From F23-B02 sp963632825 (GTDB lineage Bacteria; Bacillota; Clostridia; Oscillospirales; Oscillospiraceae), in NCBI GenBank assembly GCA_963632825.1, contig CAVGWF010000038.1:36318-100317 (forward strand): DNA of 64,000 nt, written 5' to 3'. A model generated the notes under the pieces. It was not told the origin of the DNA. It ran no database searches and saw only the letters and a list, made by a program, of their open reading frames with translations. Positions within the stretch are counted from its first letter, which is position 1. Each line of letters begins with the position of its first letter. The position numbers and the translations under genes are program-made. Positions 16,256-24,746 of this stretch are shown piece after piece.

Positions 16256-16292
16256 GCCGCCGCAAGCATTATGAAGCTTGCGGCGGCTTTTG
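16256..16292 (+). terminator. Terminator of tRNA-Leu
   Basis: A 12-base GC-rich stem (GCCGCCGCAAGC and its complement) with an eight-base loop, followed by TTTTG, directly after the CCA end. Confidence 0.88.
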
Positions 16293-16339
16293 CATGTCTT
16301 CATGTCAGAAAACAGCTTCAAATAATATCCTCCCGCCGG

Positions 16340-17053
16340 CTATATCATGAACACGTCGCCGTATGGGTATGGACTGCCGCTTTCGGACACCATCCATTCC
16401 TTGAATGCCGGTACATCACGCACGGTCATTCCGGATATTCTCGTTATCCCATACCGCATTATTTCGGGACAAAGCGGTGCGGACGGACCTATAACGACCG
16501 TTTCCGCATTTTTTGAGAGCTCAAGCAGCCTCGGGAGAGTCTTGTTTATCGCGGCGCTGGCAGTGATAATAACAATGCCGCACTCCGGCAGAATATACTC
16601 GCAGGCGGGATCGGGATAGTCTCCGGACTTTGGCTCACGCTCAATTATGTAAACCGATTCCGCTCCTCGGAGAGCGTCCGGCTGGAGCTTCAGGTGCCCT
16701 ATGAGTGCGATTTTTCTGCCCTCGACCGCCATGCCCTGAGTGCAGCTTTTATCATATCCGCAGCCGGCACCCAGCCCGGCTGAACGCTCGCGAGTGTTGT
16801 AAAAGGCGTTTATCACAGCCATGCCCTCGGATGCCTCCTCAAGATTCCAGGAGCGCACGGCCTGCGCCGCATCGCGCGCGCCGAGCCCCTCAAGAGAGTC
16901 AAACCTCCGCTGCACCGTTGCTGTCGGATTGCGCAGAGCTATGCCGAAGCGGCCGTCGCTCAGCTCCGCTGCGGTCCATGTGAGCCCGTACATTACGGTA
17001 CTTACGGTAAGATCACCGTCGATGCCGTCTATAAGCGTGTCATAAAGATCCAT
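16340..17053 (-). CDS. DUF364/DUF4213 domain-containing protein
   Basis: A 237-residue soluble protein of the DUF364 family with an N-terminal DUF4213 enolase-like segment (about 1-80) and a Rossmann-like C-terminal part. Typical features are the YGLTWTAAEL stretch, the INAFYNT motif near 82 and the ITASAAINKTLPRLLE stretch near 165. Members are often called putative heavy-metal chelation or siderophore-related proteins, which is not proven. It is transcribed alone, divergent from tatD. Confidence 0.85.
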   Translation of the reverse strand: MDLYDTLIDGIDGDLTVSTVMYGLTWTAAELSDGRFGIALRNPTATVQRRFDSLEGLGARDAAQAVRSWNLEEASEGMAVINAFYNTRERSAGLGAGCGYDKSCTQGMAVEGRKIALIGHLKLQPDALRGAESVYIIEREPKSGDYPDPACEYILPECGIVIITASAAINKTLPRLLELSKNAETVVIGPSAPLCPEIMRYGITRISGMTVRDVPAFKEWMVSESGSPYPYGDVFMI

Positions 17054-17076
17054 ATATCCAACCTCCGTGCCCGCTC

Positions 17077-17106
17077 ATTATATCACCGCTTGCGCCCGCA
17101 TATCAA
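17077..17106 (-). promoter_or_regulatory. Promoter of the DUF364 gene
   Basis: Minus-strand TTGATA (17101-17106), an 18-base spacer and TATAAT (17077-17082). It interleaves with the tatD promoter. Confidence 0.65.
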
Positions 17107-17119
17107 GTAATGTTATAAT
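17090..17119 (+). promoter_or_regulatory. Promoter of tatD
   Basis: TTGCGC (17090-17095), an 18-base spacer and an extended -10 TGTTATAAT (17114-17119). The predicted start near 17126 leaves only about 13 bases of leader, which still includes GGAGG. Confidence 0.65.
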
Positions 17120-17138
17120 GGGCGAGGAGGTATGACCG

Positions 17139-17906
17139 ATGATATTTGATACTCATGCGCATTATGACAGCGGTGCGTTCAGCGCCGACCGCTTTGATAT
17201 ACTTGCCTCAATGCCGGATAACGGCGTGGGGCTTATCGTTGATCCGGGCTGTGACCTTGAAAGCAGCCGTCAGGCGGTAGAGCTTGCCGAGCGGTTCAGC
17301 TTTGTTTATGCCGCCGTCGGCTGGCATCCGGAGGATATTGACAAGCTGACACCGGACGGGATGCGCGAGCTTGAAAGGCTTGCAGAGCATCCGAAATGTG
17401 TTGCCATAGGAGAGATAGGTCTTGATTATTATTGGGATGCCGGGCATAAGCAGGAGCAGAAGGAGCTGTTTTGCAGGCAGATCGAGCTTGCACTGCGCCT
17501 CGATAAGCCCATTATTGTCCATGACCGCGAGGCGCATGGCGACAGCCTTGAGACGGTGTGCCGCTATCCGGAGCTGCGGGGCGTGTTCCACTGCTTTTCC
17601 GGCAGCACCGAGATGGCAGCCGAACTTTTGAAGCGCGGCTGGTACCTCGGCTTTGACGGACCGATAACATATAAAAATGCACGCAAAGCCATCGAGGTGC
17701 TCGAAATGTGCCCCCTTGACCGCATTGTTATCGAGACCGACAGCCCGTATCTCACACCGGTGCCGAACCGCGGTAAAAGAAATGACTCAACGCAGCTTCG
17801 CCATGTGACGGCGAGGATAGCCGAGGTGAAAGGGATGAGCGCAGAGGAGATCGAACATCTGACGCTTGAAAACGGCAGGAGACTTTTCGGATTGGAGGGC
17901 GTTTGA
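17139..17906 (+). CDS. tatD: TatD family metal-dependent hydrolase
   Basis: A 255-residue TIM-barrel amidohydrolase of the TatD/YcfH DNase family. The metal-binding HxH (His6, His8) is in the FDTHAHYD start. The GEIGLDYYWD Glu, HDREAH and FHCFSG histidines and the terminal ETDSPYL Asp complete the site. Members degrade DNA with divalent metals and take part in DNA repair or quality control. It overlaps the next gene by one base (TGATG). Confidence 0.94.
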   Translation: MIFDTHAHYDSGAFSADRFDILASMPDNGVGLIVDPGCDLESSRQAVELAERFSFVYAAVGWHPEDIDKLTPDGMRELERLAEHPKCVAIGEIGLDYYWDAGHKQEQKELFCRQIELALRLDKPIIVHDREAHGDSLETVCRYPELRGVFHCFSGSTEMAAELLKRGWYLGFDGPITYKNARKAIEVLEMCPLDRIVIETDSPYLTPVPNRGKRNDSTQLRHVTARIAEVKGMSAEEIEHLTLENGRRLFGLEGV

Positions 17907-18721
17907 TGTATAAGCCTGAGATAATATTGCAGGGGGCTCCGAACGCACGCGACCTCGGCGGCATCCTAACGCGCGGCGGACGGGAAATATGCAGAAACCG
18001 TCTCATCCGCAGCGGCATGCTCTCAAGCCTGAACGATGCCGATGTAAAATACCTTGAGAGCGTAAATCTGAAAGCCATAGTCGATTTCAGAACGGGCACC
18101 GAGCGTAACCAAAAGCCCGATCGCGTAATAAGCAGTGCCGAGTACATCGTCTGTCCCATACTCGAGGACAAGGCGGAGGGTATAACCAGAGATAAGCCCG
18201 AAACGGAGGATGAGGAGGCACGGCGCACCGTTAAAATGGCGCAGCGGCTCATGCCGCGCGGCGGAAACGGCGCCGAACAGATACGCTCACTGTATCCTAT
18301 CATGGTCACTGCCGAGCACTCGGTCGCGCATTACCGGAGGTTTTTCGAGATACTGCTGAGCCGTGAGACCGGTGCGCTGCTGTATCACTGCACCATGGGC
18401 AAGGACAGGGTGGGTGTTGCGACTGCGCTGCTGCTCACCGCGCTCGATGTACCGCACGAGCAGATATATGACGATTATCTCATTACCCGTGAGCGCTGTG
18501 CTGCCGGCACCGAGCGACTCGTTGCCAACTGCCGGAGGTATACGGACGATGAGCCTACGCTCAGGTTCATACGCGAGCTCGACACCGTCCACGAAAGCTA
18601 CCTCGATGCCGCCTTCGATGCAATAACCGAGCGGTACGGCAGTGCCGGAGCATTCCTGAGATGCAGACTCGGACTCGATGACGAAAAGTTAGAGCGCTTA
18701 AAGTATTTATATACGGAATGA
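17906..18721 (+). CDS. Tyrosine/lipid-type protein phosphatase (Y_phosphatase3 family)
   Basis: A 271-residue phosphatase. The N-terminal GAPNARDLGG motif is characteristic of the Y_phosphatase3/LipA-like group. The catalytic P-loop is HCTMGKDR (HCX5R), with Cys as nucleophile and Arg as phosphate ligand. These bacterial enzymes act on phosphotyrosine or phosphoinositides; no signal peptide is seen, so it is probably cytoplasmic. The ATG overlaps the tatD stop codon, so the two are translationally coupled. Confidence 0.9.
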   Translation: MYKPEIILQGAPNARDLGGILTRGGREICRNRLIRSGMLSSLNDADVKYLESVNLKAIVDFRTGTERNQKPDRVISSAEYIVCPILEDKAEGITRDKPETEDEEARRTVKMAQRLMPRGGNGAEQIRSLYPIMVTAEHSVAHYRRFFEILLSRETGALLYHCTMGKDRVGVATALLLTALDVPHEQIYDDYLITRERCAAGTERLVANCRRYTDDEPTLRFIRELDTVHESYLDAAFDAITERYGSAGAFLRCRLGLDDEKLERLKYLYTE

Positions 18722-18730
18722 TAATGAATA

Positions 18731-18756
18731 AAAAGCCGCCACGAGGCGGCTTTTTC
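18731..18756. terminator. Bidirectional intrinsic terminator
   Basis: The stem AGCCGCC/GGCGGCT with loop ACGA is flanked by A-run and T-run and separates convergent genes. Confidence 0.88.
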
Positions 18757-18763
18757 AATTGCT

Positions 18764-19837
18764 TTAATCGTTCAGATATTCGGAATAGCAGTTCAGGGTG
18801 AGGCATCCGGAAAGCTCCGTTAGTATGGTCTGCATATCGGTATTGCCGTACACGGCCTCGGGAGCCGACAGACCGCGCTCGGGCTGAGTGTCATACGAGA
18901 GCATTACGCGCACCGATGTACCCAGATCCTCGCCTCTGCTTTCGACTATGACGGCACCGCCGTGCAGCTCGGCAATGCCCTTTGCCACCGCAAGCCCGAT
19001 ACCGGAGCCCACCGGATGTGTGAGGCATTCTCCGTACTTATACCGGGCGAACACGAATGCCAGCTCATCGGCCTCAATGCCTATGCCGTTGTCGTCAACG
19101 CCCAGAACAAGATTGCTGTCGGTGCGCAGCAGCGACACCGAGATCCTGCCGCCGCGCCGGCAATTGAGTATGCTGTTTGACAGCAAATTGAGCACAAGTC
19201 TGCTCACCAGCTCTCTGTCGGCGACTATCCGCATGTGATCCTCTGCATGGAGGGAGATATTTATATCCTGCTTTTCCGTCAGCAGAGAAGCGGTATCTAT
19301 AATGCCGCGGCACAGCTCGGTAATGTCCATGGGGCGCGGATGAAAAGGCAGCGTACCTGCGGCTATGCCGGAAAGCGTGCCGAGATTGTCCAACGCGCGC
19401 TTTATTCTGCAATAGCTGCGGTTGAGCGTGCTTACATATTCCGAGAGCCTGTCGTTTGCAATATCCTCGGCGATAACGGATATGCACGAGGCGGCAAATT
19501 TTATATTCGACATACTCGAGCGCAGGCAGGACAGAACTGCCTCGCACGGCTCGGTCTGGGGCACCTCATATGATATGACATATATCCTCAGCCCGTTTGC
19601 CGACGACACCTTAACCGTGCAGTTCTTGCTGCCGATGAAGGCAGTGGATATAAAATTATCCGCCTGATTGTTTGATATATGCGAGGGCATGAGCGTATCC
19701 AGCCGCATGCCGGAGCAGTCCTTACCGGCAAGCCTGACGGCGGCAGGATTCATATACAGTATTTTTGTCCGGCGCGAAACCGCCACCGGTTCACTGAGCA
19801 TTGAAAATGCGGTTGATAACAGGTCCTTATCCGCCAT
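18764..19837 (-). CDS. PAS-like / HATPase_c protein resembling an orphan histidine kinase without a clear phospho-acceptor His
   Basis: A 357-residue soluble protein. Residues 10-95 resemble a PAS fold (the SEPVAVSRRTKILYMNPAA opening). The region near 105-175 should be the dimerisation helices, but the place where HE(L/I)RTP would lie reads MSNIKFAASCISV with no histidine. The C-terminal HATPase_c domain is well preserved: N box LLSNSILN, G1 VDDNGIGIE and G2 GSGIGLAVA. No response regulator adjoins it. It may be a pseudo-kinase, an anti-sigma-like or allosteric ATPase, or use another acceptor. The ATG at 19837 follows GTGAGGTG. Confidence 0.82.
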   Translation of the reverse strand: MADKDLLSTAFSMLSEPVAVSRRTKILYMNPAAVRLAGKDCSGMRLDTLMPSHISNNQADNFISTAFIGSKNCTVKVSSANGLRIYVISYEVPQTEPCEAVLSCLRSSMSNIKFAASCISVIAEDIANDRLSEYVSTLNRSYCRIKRALDNLGTLSGIAAGTLPFHPRPMDITELCRGIIDTASLLTEKQDINISLHAEDHMRIVADRELVSRLVLNLLSNSILNCRRGGRISVSLLRTDSNLVLGVDDNGIGIEADELAFVFARYKYGECLTHPVGSGIGLAVAKGIAELHGGAVIVESRGEDLGTSVRVMLSYDTQPERGLSAPEAVYGNTDMQTILTELSGCLTLNCYSEYLND

Positions 19838-19867
19838 ATCGTCCACCTCACAACAAATTACGGCATT

Positions 19868-19896
19868 ATTTTATCAAAAACAAGCATATTATACAA
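19868..19896 (-). promoter_or_regulatory. Promoter of the PAS/ATPase gene
   Basis: Minus-strand TTGTAT (19891-19896), a 17-base spacer and TAAAAT (19868-19873). Confidence 0.6.
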
Positions 19897-19949
19897 TAGC
19901 AGTCTCAAAAATGGCTATTTTTTAACGGAGATTTGGCTGTATCGGAATA

Positions 19950-19979
19950 TTGATTTTTGAGCATAGTATATGCTACAAT
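19950..19979 (+). promoter_or_regulatory. Promoter of gap
   Basis: TTGATT (19950-19955), an 18-base spacer and an extended -10 TGCTACAAT (TACAAT at 19974-19979). Confidence 0.7.
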
Positions 19980-20038
19980 TATACCAAGCAGTAAGTAATG
20001 TTTTCCATGCTGAAATTTATAAAACGGAGGAACATAAA

Positions 20039-21049
20039 ATGATCAAAGTTGCAATCAATGGTTTTGGCCGCATCGGCCGTCTTGCTTTCAGAGCCGGCAT
20101 AGTTGCCGACGATATTGAGATCGTTGCAATAAACGCTCCCGATAAAACTCCCGCACAGCTGGCATACACCGTGAAGTACGATTCCGTCCACGGCCGCTTC
20201 CAGGGAACCGTCGAGTATGACGACAATTCCATCACCGTAAACGGCAAGCGTGTCGCAATAGTCGGCAACCGCAACCCCGCAGAGCTGCCCTGGGGCGAGC
20301 TGGGCGTTGAGTATGTCCTTGAATGCACCGGTGCATTCCTTACCACCGAGAAGGCACAGGCTCACCTCGATGCGGGCGCACAGGTCGTCGTCCTGTCCGG
20401 ACCCTCCAAGGATGACACACCGATGTTCGTCTGCGGTGTAAACCTTGATAAGTACACTCCCGACATCAAGGTCGTTTCCAACGCCTCCTGCACCACCAAC
20501 TGCCTTGCACCTCTTGCAAAGGTCATAAACGATAACTTCGGGATCGTCGAGGGCCTTATGACCACCGTTCATGCCGACACCGCAACTCAGGAGGTCGTCG
20601 ACGGCTTCTCCAAGAAGAACTGGCGCCTCGGCCGCGGCGTACACGGCAACATCATCCCCACCAGCACCGGTGCTGCAAAGGCCGTCGGCAAGGTCATTCC
20701 CGAACTCAAGGGCAAGCTGACCGGCACCTCCATGCGTATCCCCAGCGCCGATGTCTCCATCGTTGACCTCACCTGCCGTCTTGAGAAGGGTGCAAGCTAT
20801 GATGAGATCTGCGCGGCTGTCAAGGCAGCAAGCGAGGGCAGCATGAAGGGCGTTATCGAGTACTGCGAGGACGAGGTCGTTTCCTCCGACTTCATCACCG
20901 ATCCCCACACCAGCATTTTCGATGCAAAAGCGGGTCTGGCGCTCAACGACAACTTCGTAAAGCTCATGGCATGGTATGATAACGAATGGGGCTTCAGCTG
21001 CAAGATGCTCGACCTCACCCGCCATATCGACAAGGTACGCAAGGCATAA
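20039..21049 (+). CDS. gap: Glyceraldehyde-3-phosphate dehydrogenase, type I
   Basis: A 336-residue glycolytic enzyme. The NAD-binding start INGFGRIGR is at residues 5-13, and the catalytic cysteine lies in SNASCTTNCLAPL near 150. The ATG at 20039 follows ACGGAGG; an upstream in-frame ATG at 19970 overlaps the -10 and is rejected. Codon use is strongly biased to C-ending and favoured codons (ATC, AAC, GAC), as for a highly expressed gene. It is a single-gene unit. Confidence 0.98.
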   Translation: MIKVAINGFGRIGRLAFRAGIVADDIEIVAINAPDKTPAQLAYTVKYDSVHGRFQGTVEYDDNSITVNGKRVAIVGNRNPAELPWGELGVEYVLECTGAFLTTEKAQAHLDAGAQVVVLSGPSKDDTPMFVCGVNLDKYTPDIKVVSNASCTTNCLAPLAKVINDNFGIVEGLMTTVHADTATQEVVDGFSKKNWRLGRGVHGNIIPTSTGAAKAVGKVIPELKGKLTGTSMRIPSADVSIVDLTCRLEKGASYDEICAAVKAASEGSMKGVIEYCEDEVVSSDFITDPHTSIFDAKAGLALNDNFVKLMAWYDNEWGFSCKMLDLTRHIDKVRKA

Positions 21050-21088
21050 TCCCGGCACGGCTGTTCAGTACCGAATAATAATAAAAAC

Positions 21089-21133
21089 GACCTCCTTCCA
21101 CCTGAAAGCATCAGGGCGAAGGAGGTCATTTTG
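21089..21133. terminator. Terminator between gap and the acyltransferase
   Basis: The outer stem GACCTCCTTC/GAAGGAGGTC encloses a second CCTGA/TCAGG stem. It is followed by ATTTTG on the plus side and GTTTTTATTATT on the minus side, so it probably serves both genes. Confidence 0.8.
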
Positions 21134-21142
21134 TCAGACACT

Positions 21143-22261
21143 CTATTTTCTGACCGCTAACGGTCTCAATGCCATGAGCAGCTTACCCAACAATAAATAC
21201 GCCGTATAAGCCACAACTCCAAATCCGAATGTTATGCCGGTCCATTTTGCCAGGCACAGCGGAAAGCTCAATATATCATTGCCAAGCAGCGGCAGCCAGT
21301 GAACGCTCATCCATAGGGTGTAGAAGAAATCGTTGTCATGCAGCAAATAAACCATAAAGGTAGCAGCACTTATATAGTTGATTGTTTTACTGCTGAAGCT
21401 GGGTATCCTCCTGAACAGCTCGAAAATGGCAATGCCGAGTATCAGCGTTACGATACTATTATTTCTGTATCCCGGTATAGTCTGAATAAAGAGATTTCCG
21501 TCATCGGGATTGAAATTATGTATGTTCGTTATCGTTGTAAGATGATAATTTACATAGATAACAACATTGGTAAGTACAATAATTGCAATAAGTGCCCAAA
21601 GCCTGATCTTCTCAAACGGCTCATACCTGCGGATGTAGCCTCCGAGCGCATATAAAAATACGCCCGTGACCAATATCTCAAACCCTGACATCAGGCTTGC
21701 CAGCAAACCCGTTGACCAGCTGAACTGAACGACGGCGAACAATGTTACTACAAGCATCAAATAACTGCTCTTATCGCACTTCGCTAATCTGGAGTTTAAG
21801 AATATTTTGGCAACAACTATTACTAAAAAATAATATCCTACAAACCACGAAAAGCTATTGAAAGAGAAAAATGTGATATATGAGCTTAAATTGATATTCC
21901 ACTTTGCGTTTGCCCATGAAACATACAGGCTTGATGATATCACGAGAACAAAAGCGGCAAAGCCCAATTGCAAAAGAAGCTTTTGAGCTGTTTTTGTCAG
22001 ATTGATTGACGATGCTTCCTTCGATGCCATAAAATAACCGGAGATCAGGATAAAAATATCATTTCCGATCACTCCGGCAGGGGATATCAACGCCAATATC
22101 CCCAGCCGCTTGAATAGCACCGGCTGACAAAACAGCTCCGAATCCCATGCTGCGGTCAATTGTCCGTCAATACAGTGATAGTAAATATGTGAGCACACAA
22201 TCATCAGCATCGCTGCTATGCGCAATAGCTCTAAATTAGAATTCCTTTTTTTGGTTTCCAT
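21143..22261 (-). CDS. Acyltransferase 3 family membrane protein
   Basis: A 372-residue protein with about ten membrane helices and the acyltransferase-3 signature: an N-terminal basic segment with NLELLRIAAM, then an SH pair (SHIYYHC) in helix 1. Such proteins O-acetylate cell-wall, capsule or lipid sugars. The middle of the gene is about 30% GC in 60-base samples (for example around 21841-21900) against about 55% in neighbours, suggesting recent acquisition. The 3' terminator is shared with gap. No sugar-biosynthesis genes adjoin it, so its acceptor cannot be named. Confidence 0.88.
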   Translation of the reverse strand: METKKRNSNLELLRIAAMLMIVCSHIYYHCIDGQLTAAWDSELFCQPVLFKRLGILALISPAGVIGNDIFILISGYFMASKEASSINLTKTAQKLLLQLGFAAFVLVISSSLYVSWANAKWNINLSSYITFFSFNSFSWFVGYYFLVIVVAKIFLNSRLAKCDKSSYLMLVVTLFAVVQFSWSTGLLASLMSGFEILVTGVFLYALGGYIRRYEPFEKIRLWALIAIIVLTNVVIYVNYHLTTITNIHNFNPDDGNLFIQTIPGYRNNSIVTLILGIAIFELFRRIPSFSSKTINYISAATFMVYLLHDNDFFYTLWMSVHWLPLLGNDILSFPLCLAKWTGITFGFGVVAYTAYLLLGKLLMALRPLAVRK

Positions 22262-22362
22262 TACCGCTGCCCTTCACAAACAATATATTTATTCGCCATG
22301 GCGATGCAGACGCTTCCGACCAAGCATGCGCTGCATTAAAGCCGGCATTCAGGACTGCCCGC

Positions 22363-23106
22363 TCACTTTTTGACCGCCTTTGGCTTTCTGATCCCTGCGA
22401 AGGGATCGGCGCCGCCGCCGGAGAACATTGTGAAGTTGAGGCTGGACTTCACATGATCCGCCATCGCCTGCTTTGCGAGGTCGGGGATATGCATTTTTAT
22501 GGCCTCAACTACCGCAACATGATTGTATATAACGCTGGGTGACCAGGGGTTATCCTCGGAATTGCTTATGAATTTTATCATCGAGGACTGGTACATCGTG
22601 AGATTGGGACGCAGCATTTTATAGCATTTCTGGATGTATTTATTCCCGCATGACTCGACGATGAGCCCGTGGAAGGGCATATCGGTAGCTATCATGCCGT
22701 CATAATCCTTGCGGATAACACATTCGGCAAACTCTACGGCGAGCCTGTCAAGCTCCTTGACTGTCTCGGTATCGGCGCGCTCGGTGCACAGTGCCGCAGC
22801 CTCGCACTCTATAGCCGTTCGGACATCGTACAGGTCGATCATGTCGCGCAGACTGAGGTCAATGACGAAAAATCCGCTCGTGTCGGGCTTGGATATGACA
22901 AAGCCCTTTTCGCAGAGATTCATTATCGCCTCTGCGACCGGAGTGCGGGATATTCCAAGCGCGGATGCAATGCTGTTTACATTGAGCTTGGTGCCCGGTG
23001 CAATACAAAGTGAAACGATCTCATCGTAAAGCATCTGCGAAACCACATCGCGGAGCTTTGCGCCGGGATTTGCGTCGAGATAGACCTGAAACTGGTCACG
23101 CTTCAT
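22363..23106 (-). CDS. GntR family transcriptional regulator (FadR/FCD subfamily)
   Basis: A 247-residue regulator with an N-terminal winged helix-turn-helix (about 15-85; the SALGISRTPVAEAIMNL recognition stretch) and an all-helical FCD ligand-binding domain (about 95-225). The FCD metal-binding Asp/His pattern is seen, for example in the DMPFHGLI segment. FCD regulators usually respond to organic acids or sugars acids. Upstream it has a promoter with a perfect inverted repeat around the -10, consistent with self-repression. The gene downstream is the acyltransferase, 101 bases away. Confidence 0.92.
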   Translation of the reverse strand: MKRDQFQVYLDANPGAKLRDVVSQMLYDEIVSLCIAPGTKLNVNSIASALGISRTPVAEAIMNLCEKGFVISKPDTSGFFVIDLSLRDMIDLYDVRTAIECEAAALCTERADTETVKELDRLAVEFAECVIRKDYDGMIATDMPFHGLIVESCGNKYIQKCYKMLRPNLTMYQSSMIKFISNSEDNPWSPSVIYNHVAVVEAIKMHIPDLAKQAMADHVKSSLNFTMFSGGGADPFAGIRKPKAVKK

Positions 23107-23176
23107 GGGGTTATCATCCTTTCTGACTTATTTGAATGCAAAAAACAGTATGACATAACAAAAGTGAACCTGAATG

Positions 23177-23199
23177 TATCTGCTATTGTACGGCAGATA
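23177..23199. promoter_or_regulatory. Candidate operator: inverted repeat around the GntR -10
   Basis: TATCTGC (23177-23183) and GCAGATA (23193-23199) are perfect inverted arms separated by nine bases that contain the -10 hexamer. Confidence 0.5.
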
Positions 23200-23213
23200 T
23201 CTTTTGAATGCAA
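23185..23213 (-). promoter_or_regulatory. Promoter of the GntR regulator
   Basis: Minus-strand TTGCAT (23208-23213), a 17-base spacer and TACAAT (23185-23190). The leader to the ATG is about 70-80 bases. The -35 overlaps one copy of an 11-base direct repeat, TTTGAATGCAA (23203-23213); the other copy is at 23131-23141. Confidence 0.7.
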
Positions 23214-23307
23214 TACCATAAATGCAAAAATTCGATTTGTTGAAATGTTAACGAAAAATTGGGAGCGTAATAGCCGAAAGCTGCCTGAATTTGCTCATAA
23301 ACACGCA

Positions 23308-23345
23308 CAAAAACGCACCGGGGCAAGCGGCTCCGGTGCGTTTTG
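23308..23345 (-). terminator. Terminator of the Nfn-like operon
   Basis: The minus-strand stem CGCACCGG/CCGGTGCG is followed by TTTTTGTG, just after the stop of the large subunit gene. Confidence 0.85.
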
Positions 23346-23354
23346 AATATCAGC

Positions 23355-24746
23355 TTACTTTTTGCTCTTTATGTACTCGTCAATGCTCTTGGCACCGGTC
23401 TTGCCGGCTCCCATTGCGAGGATAACGGTGGCTGCACCGGTGACTGCGTCGCCGCCGGCAAATACACCTTCGCGTGCGGTAGCGCCGCCCTCGTTGGCCT
23501 CAATGCCGCCCTTGCGGGTGAAGGTCAGTCCCTTGGTGGTGTTGCGGATCAGCGGGTTGGGGCTGGTGCCGATAGCGATAACAACGGTGTCAACATCGAG
23601 GATCCAGTTGGAGCCCTCAATGGGAACGGGTCTTCTCTTGCCCTTCTCATCGGGCTCGCCGAGCTCCTGCCTCTGGAGCTCTATGCCGGTGACATGGCCG
23701 TCCTCGCCGGCGTGGATGGCAACGGGGTTGTTGAGCATGTTGAACTCAATACCCTCTGCCTCTGCGTGCTCGACCTCCTCCTTACGGGCGCTCATCTCGT
23801 CGCGGCTGCGGCGGTAGGTGATATAAACATGCTCTGCGCCCAGACGCTTGGAAACGCGAGCCGCGTCCATAGCGACATTGCCTGCGCCGACGATGCAGAC
23901 ATTATGGAAGTGCTTTATAGGCGTGTCGTAATCATCGCGGTAAGCCTTCATGAGATTTACGCGGGTGAGGAGCTCGTTTGCGGAGTAAACGCCGAGCAGA
24001 TTCTCGCCGGGGATGTGCAGGAACTGGGGCAGACCTGCACCGGAGCCGATAAACACTGCCTCGAAGCCGTCTTCAAACAGCTCGTCAACGCTTTCGGACT
24101 TGCCGATGATTGCGTTGTTTATGATCTTAACGCCCATGGCCTTGAGGTTCTCAATCTCTGCCGCAACGATCTCCTTGGGCAGACGGAACTGGGGGATACC
24201 GTAAACCAGAACGCCGCCGGACTTGTGGAATGCCTCGAAGATGGTGACATCGTAGCCGAGCTTGCGCAGATCGCCGGCGCAGGTGAGGGAGGCAGGGCCG
24301 GAGCCGACGATGGCGATGCGGTGACCGTTGCTTTCGGGAACCTTTATTTCGTCCTTGACTTCCTTGTTCATGTGATAGTCGGCGACAAAGCGCTCAAGGC
24401 GGCCGATGCCGACGCTCTCGCCCTTGATGCCGCGCACGCACTTGCTCTCGCACTGCTTCTCCTGCGGGCAGACACGGCCGCAGACGGCGGGCAGGGAGTT
24501 GGTGGAGGTTATGATCTCATATGCCGCGTCAAAGTCGCCCTCTGCGACCTTGGCGATAAATTCGGGGATGCGTACCGAAACGGGGCAGCCGGTACGGCAG
24601 GGCATGTTGTGGCAGTTAAGGCAGCGCTTTGCCTCGTCCATTGCCATCTCTGCGGTGTAGCCGAGAGCGACCTCGTCAAAATTGCCGGTGCGGACTGTGG
24701 GATCCTGCTCGGGCATCGGGTTTTTATCCATTCTCATGTTAGCCAT
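23355..24746 (-). CDS. NADPH-binding FAD/Fe-S oxidoreductase, NfnB/GltA-like large subunit
   Basis: A 463-residue flavoprotein of the glutamate synthase small-subunit family. The N-terminus has two cysteine groups for [4Fe-4S] clusters: the CLNCHNMPCRTGC set near 37-49 and the CGRVCPQEKQCESKC set near 88-102. Two Rossmann dinucleotide motifs follow (VGSGPASLTCA for FAD near 150 and VGAGNVAMDAAR for NADPH near 288). With the overlapping upstream gene it makes the pair of NADH-dependent reduced ferredoxin:NADP+ oxidoreductase (Nfn), which bifurcates electrons in anaerobes. The same pair is also annotated gltA plus sulfide dehydrogenase subunit; no large glutamate synthase subunit is nearby, favouring Nfn. 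Confidence 0.92.
   Translation of the reverse strand: MANMRMDKNPMPEQDPTVRTGNFDEVALGYTAEMAMDEAKRCLNCHNMPCRTGCPVSVRIPEFIAKVAEGDFDAAYEIITSTNSLPAVCGRVCPQEKQCESKCVRGIKGESVGIGRLERFVADYHMNKEVKDEIKVPESNGHRIAIVGSGPASLTCAGDLRKLGYDVTIFEAFHKSGGVLVYGIPQFRLPKEIVAAEIENLKAMGVKIINNAIIGKSESVDELFEDGFEAVFIGSGAGLPQFLHIPGENLLGVYSANELLTRVNLMKAYRDDYDTPIKHFHNVCIVGAGNVAMDAARVSKRLGAEHVYITYRRSRDEMSARKEEVEHAEAEGIEFNMLNNPVAIHAGEDGHVTGIELQRQELGEPDEKGKRRPVPIEGSNWILDVDTVVIAIGTSPNPLIRNTTKGLTFTRKGGIEANEGGATAREGVFAGGDAVTGAATVILAMGAGKTGAKSIDEYIKSKK

Noticed and set aside
19979..21058. A 359-codon open frame on the minus strand opposite gap
   Set aside because: Mirror of a highly codon-biased glycolytic gene; no family motif and no ribosome site.
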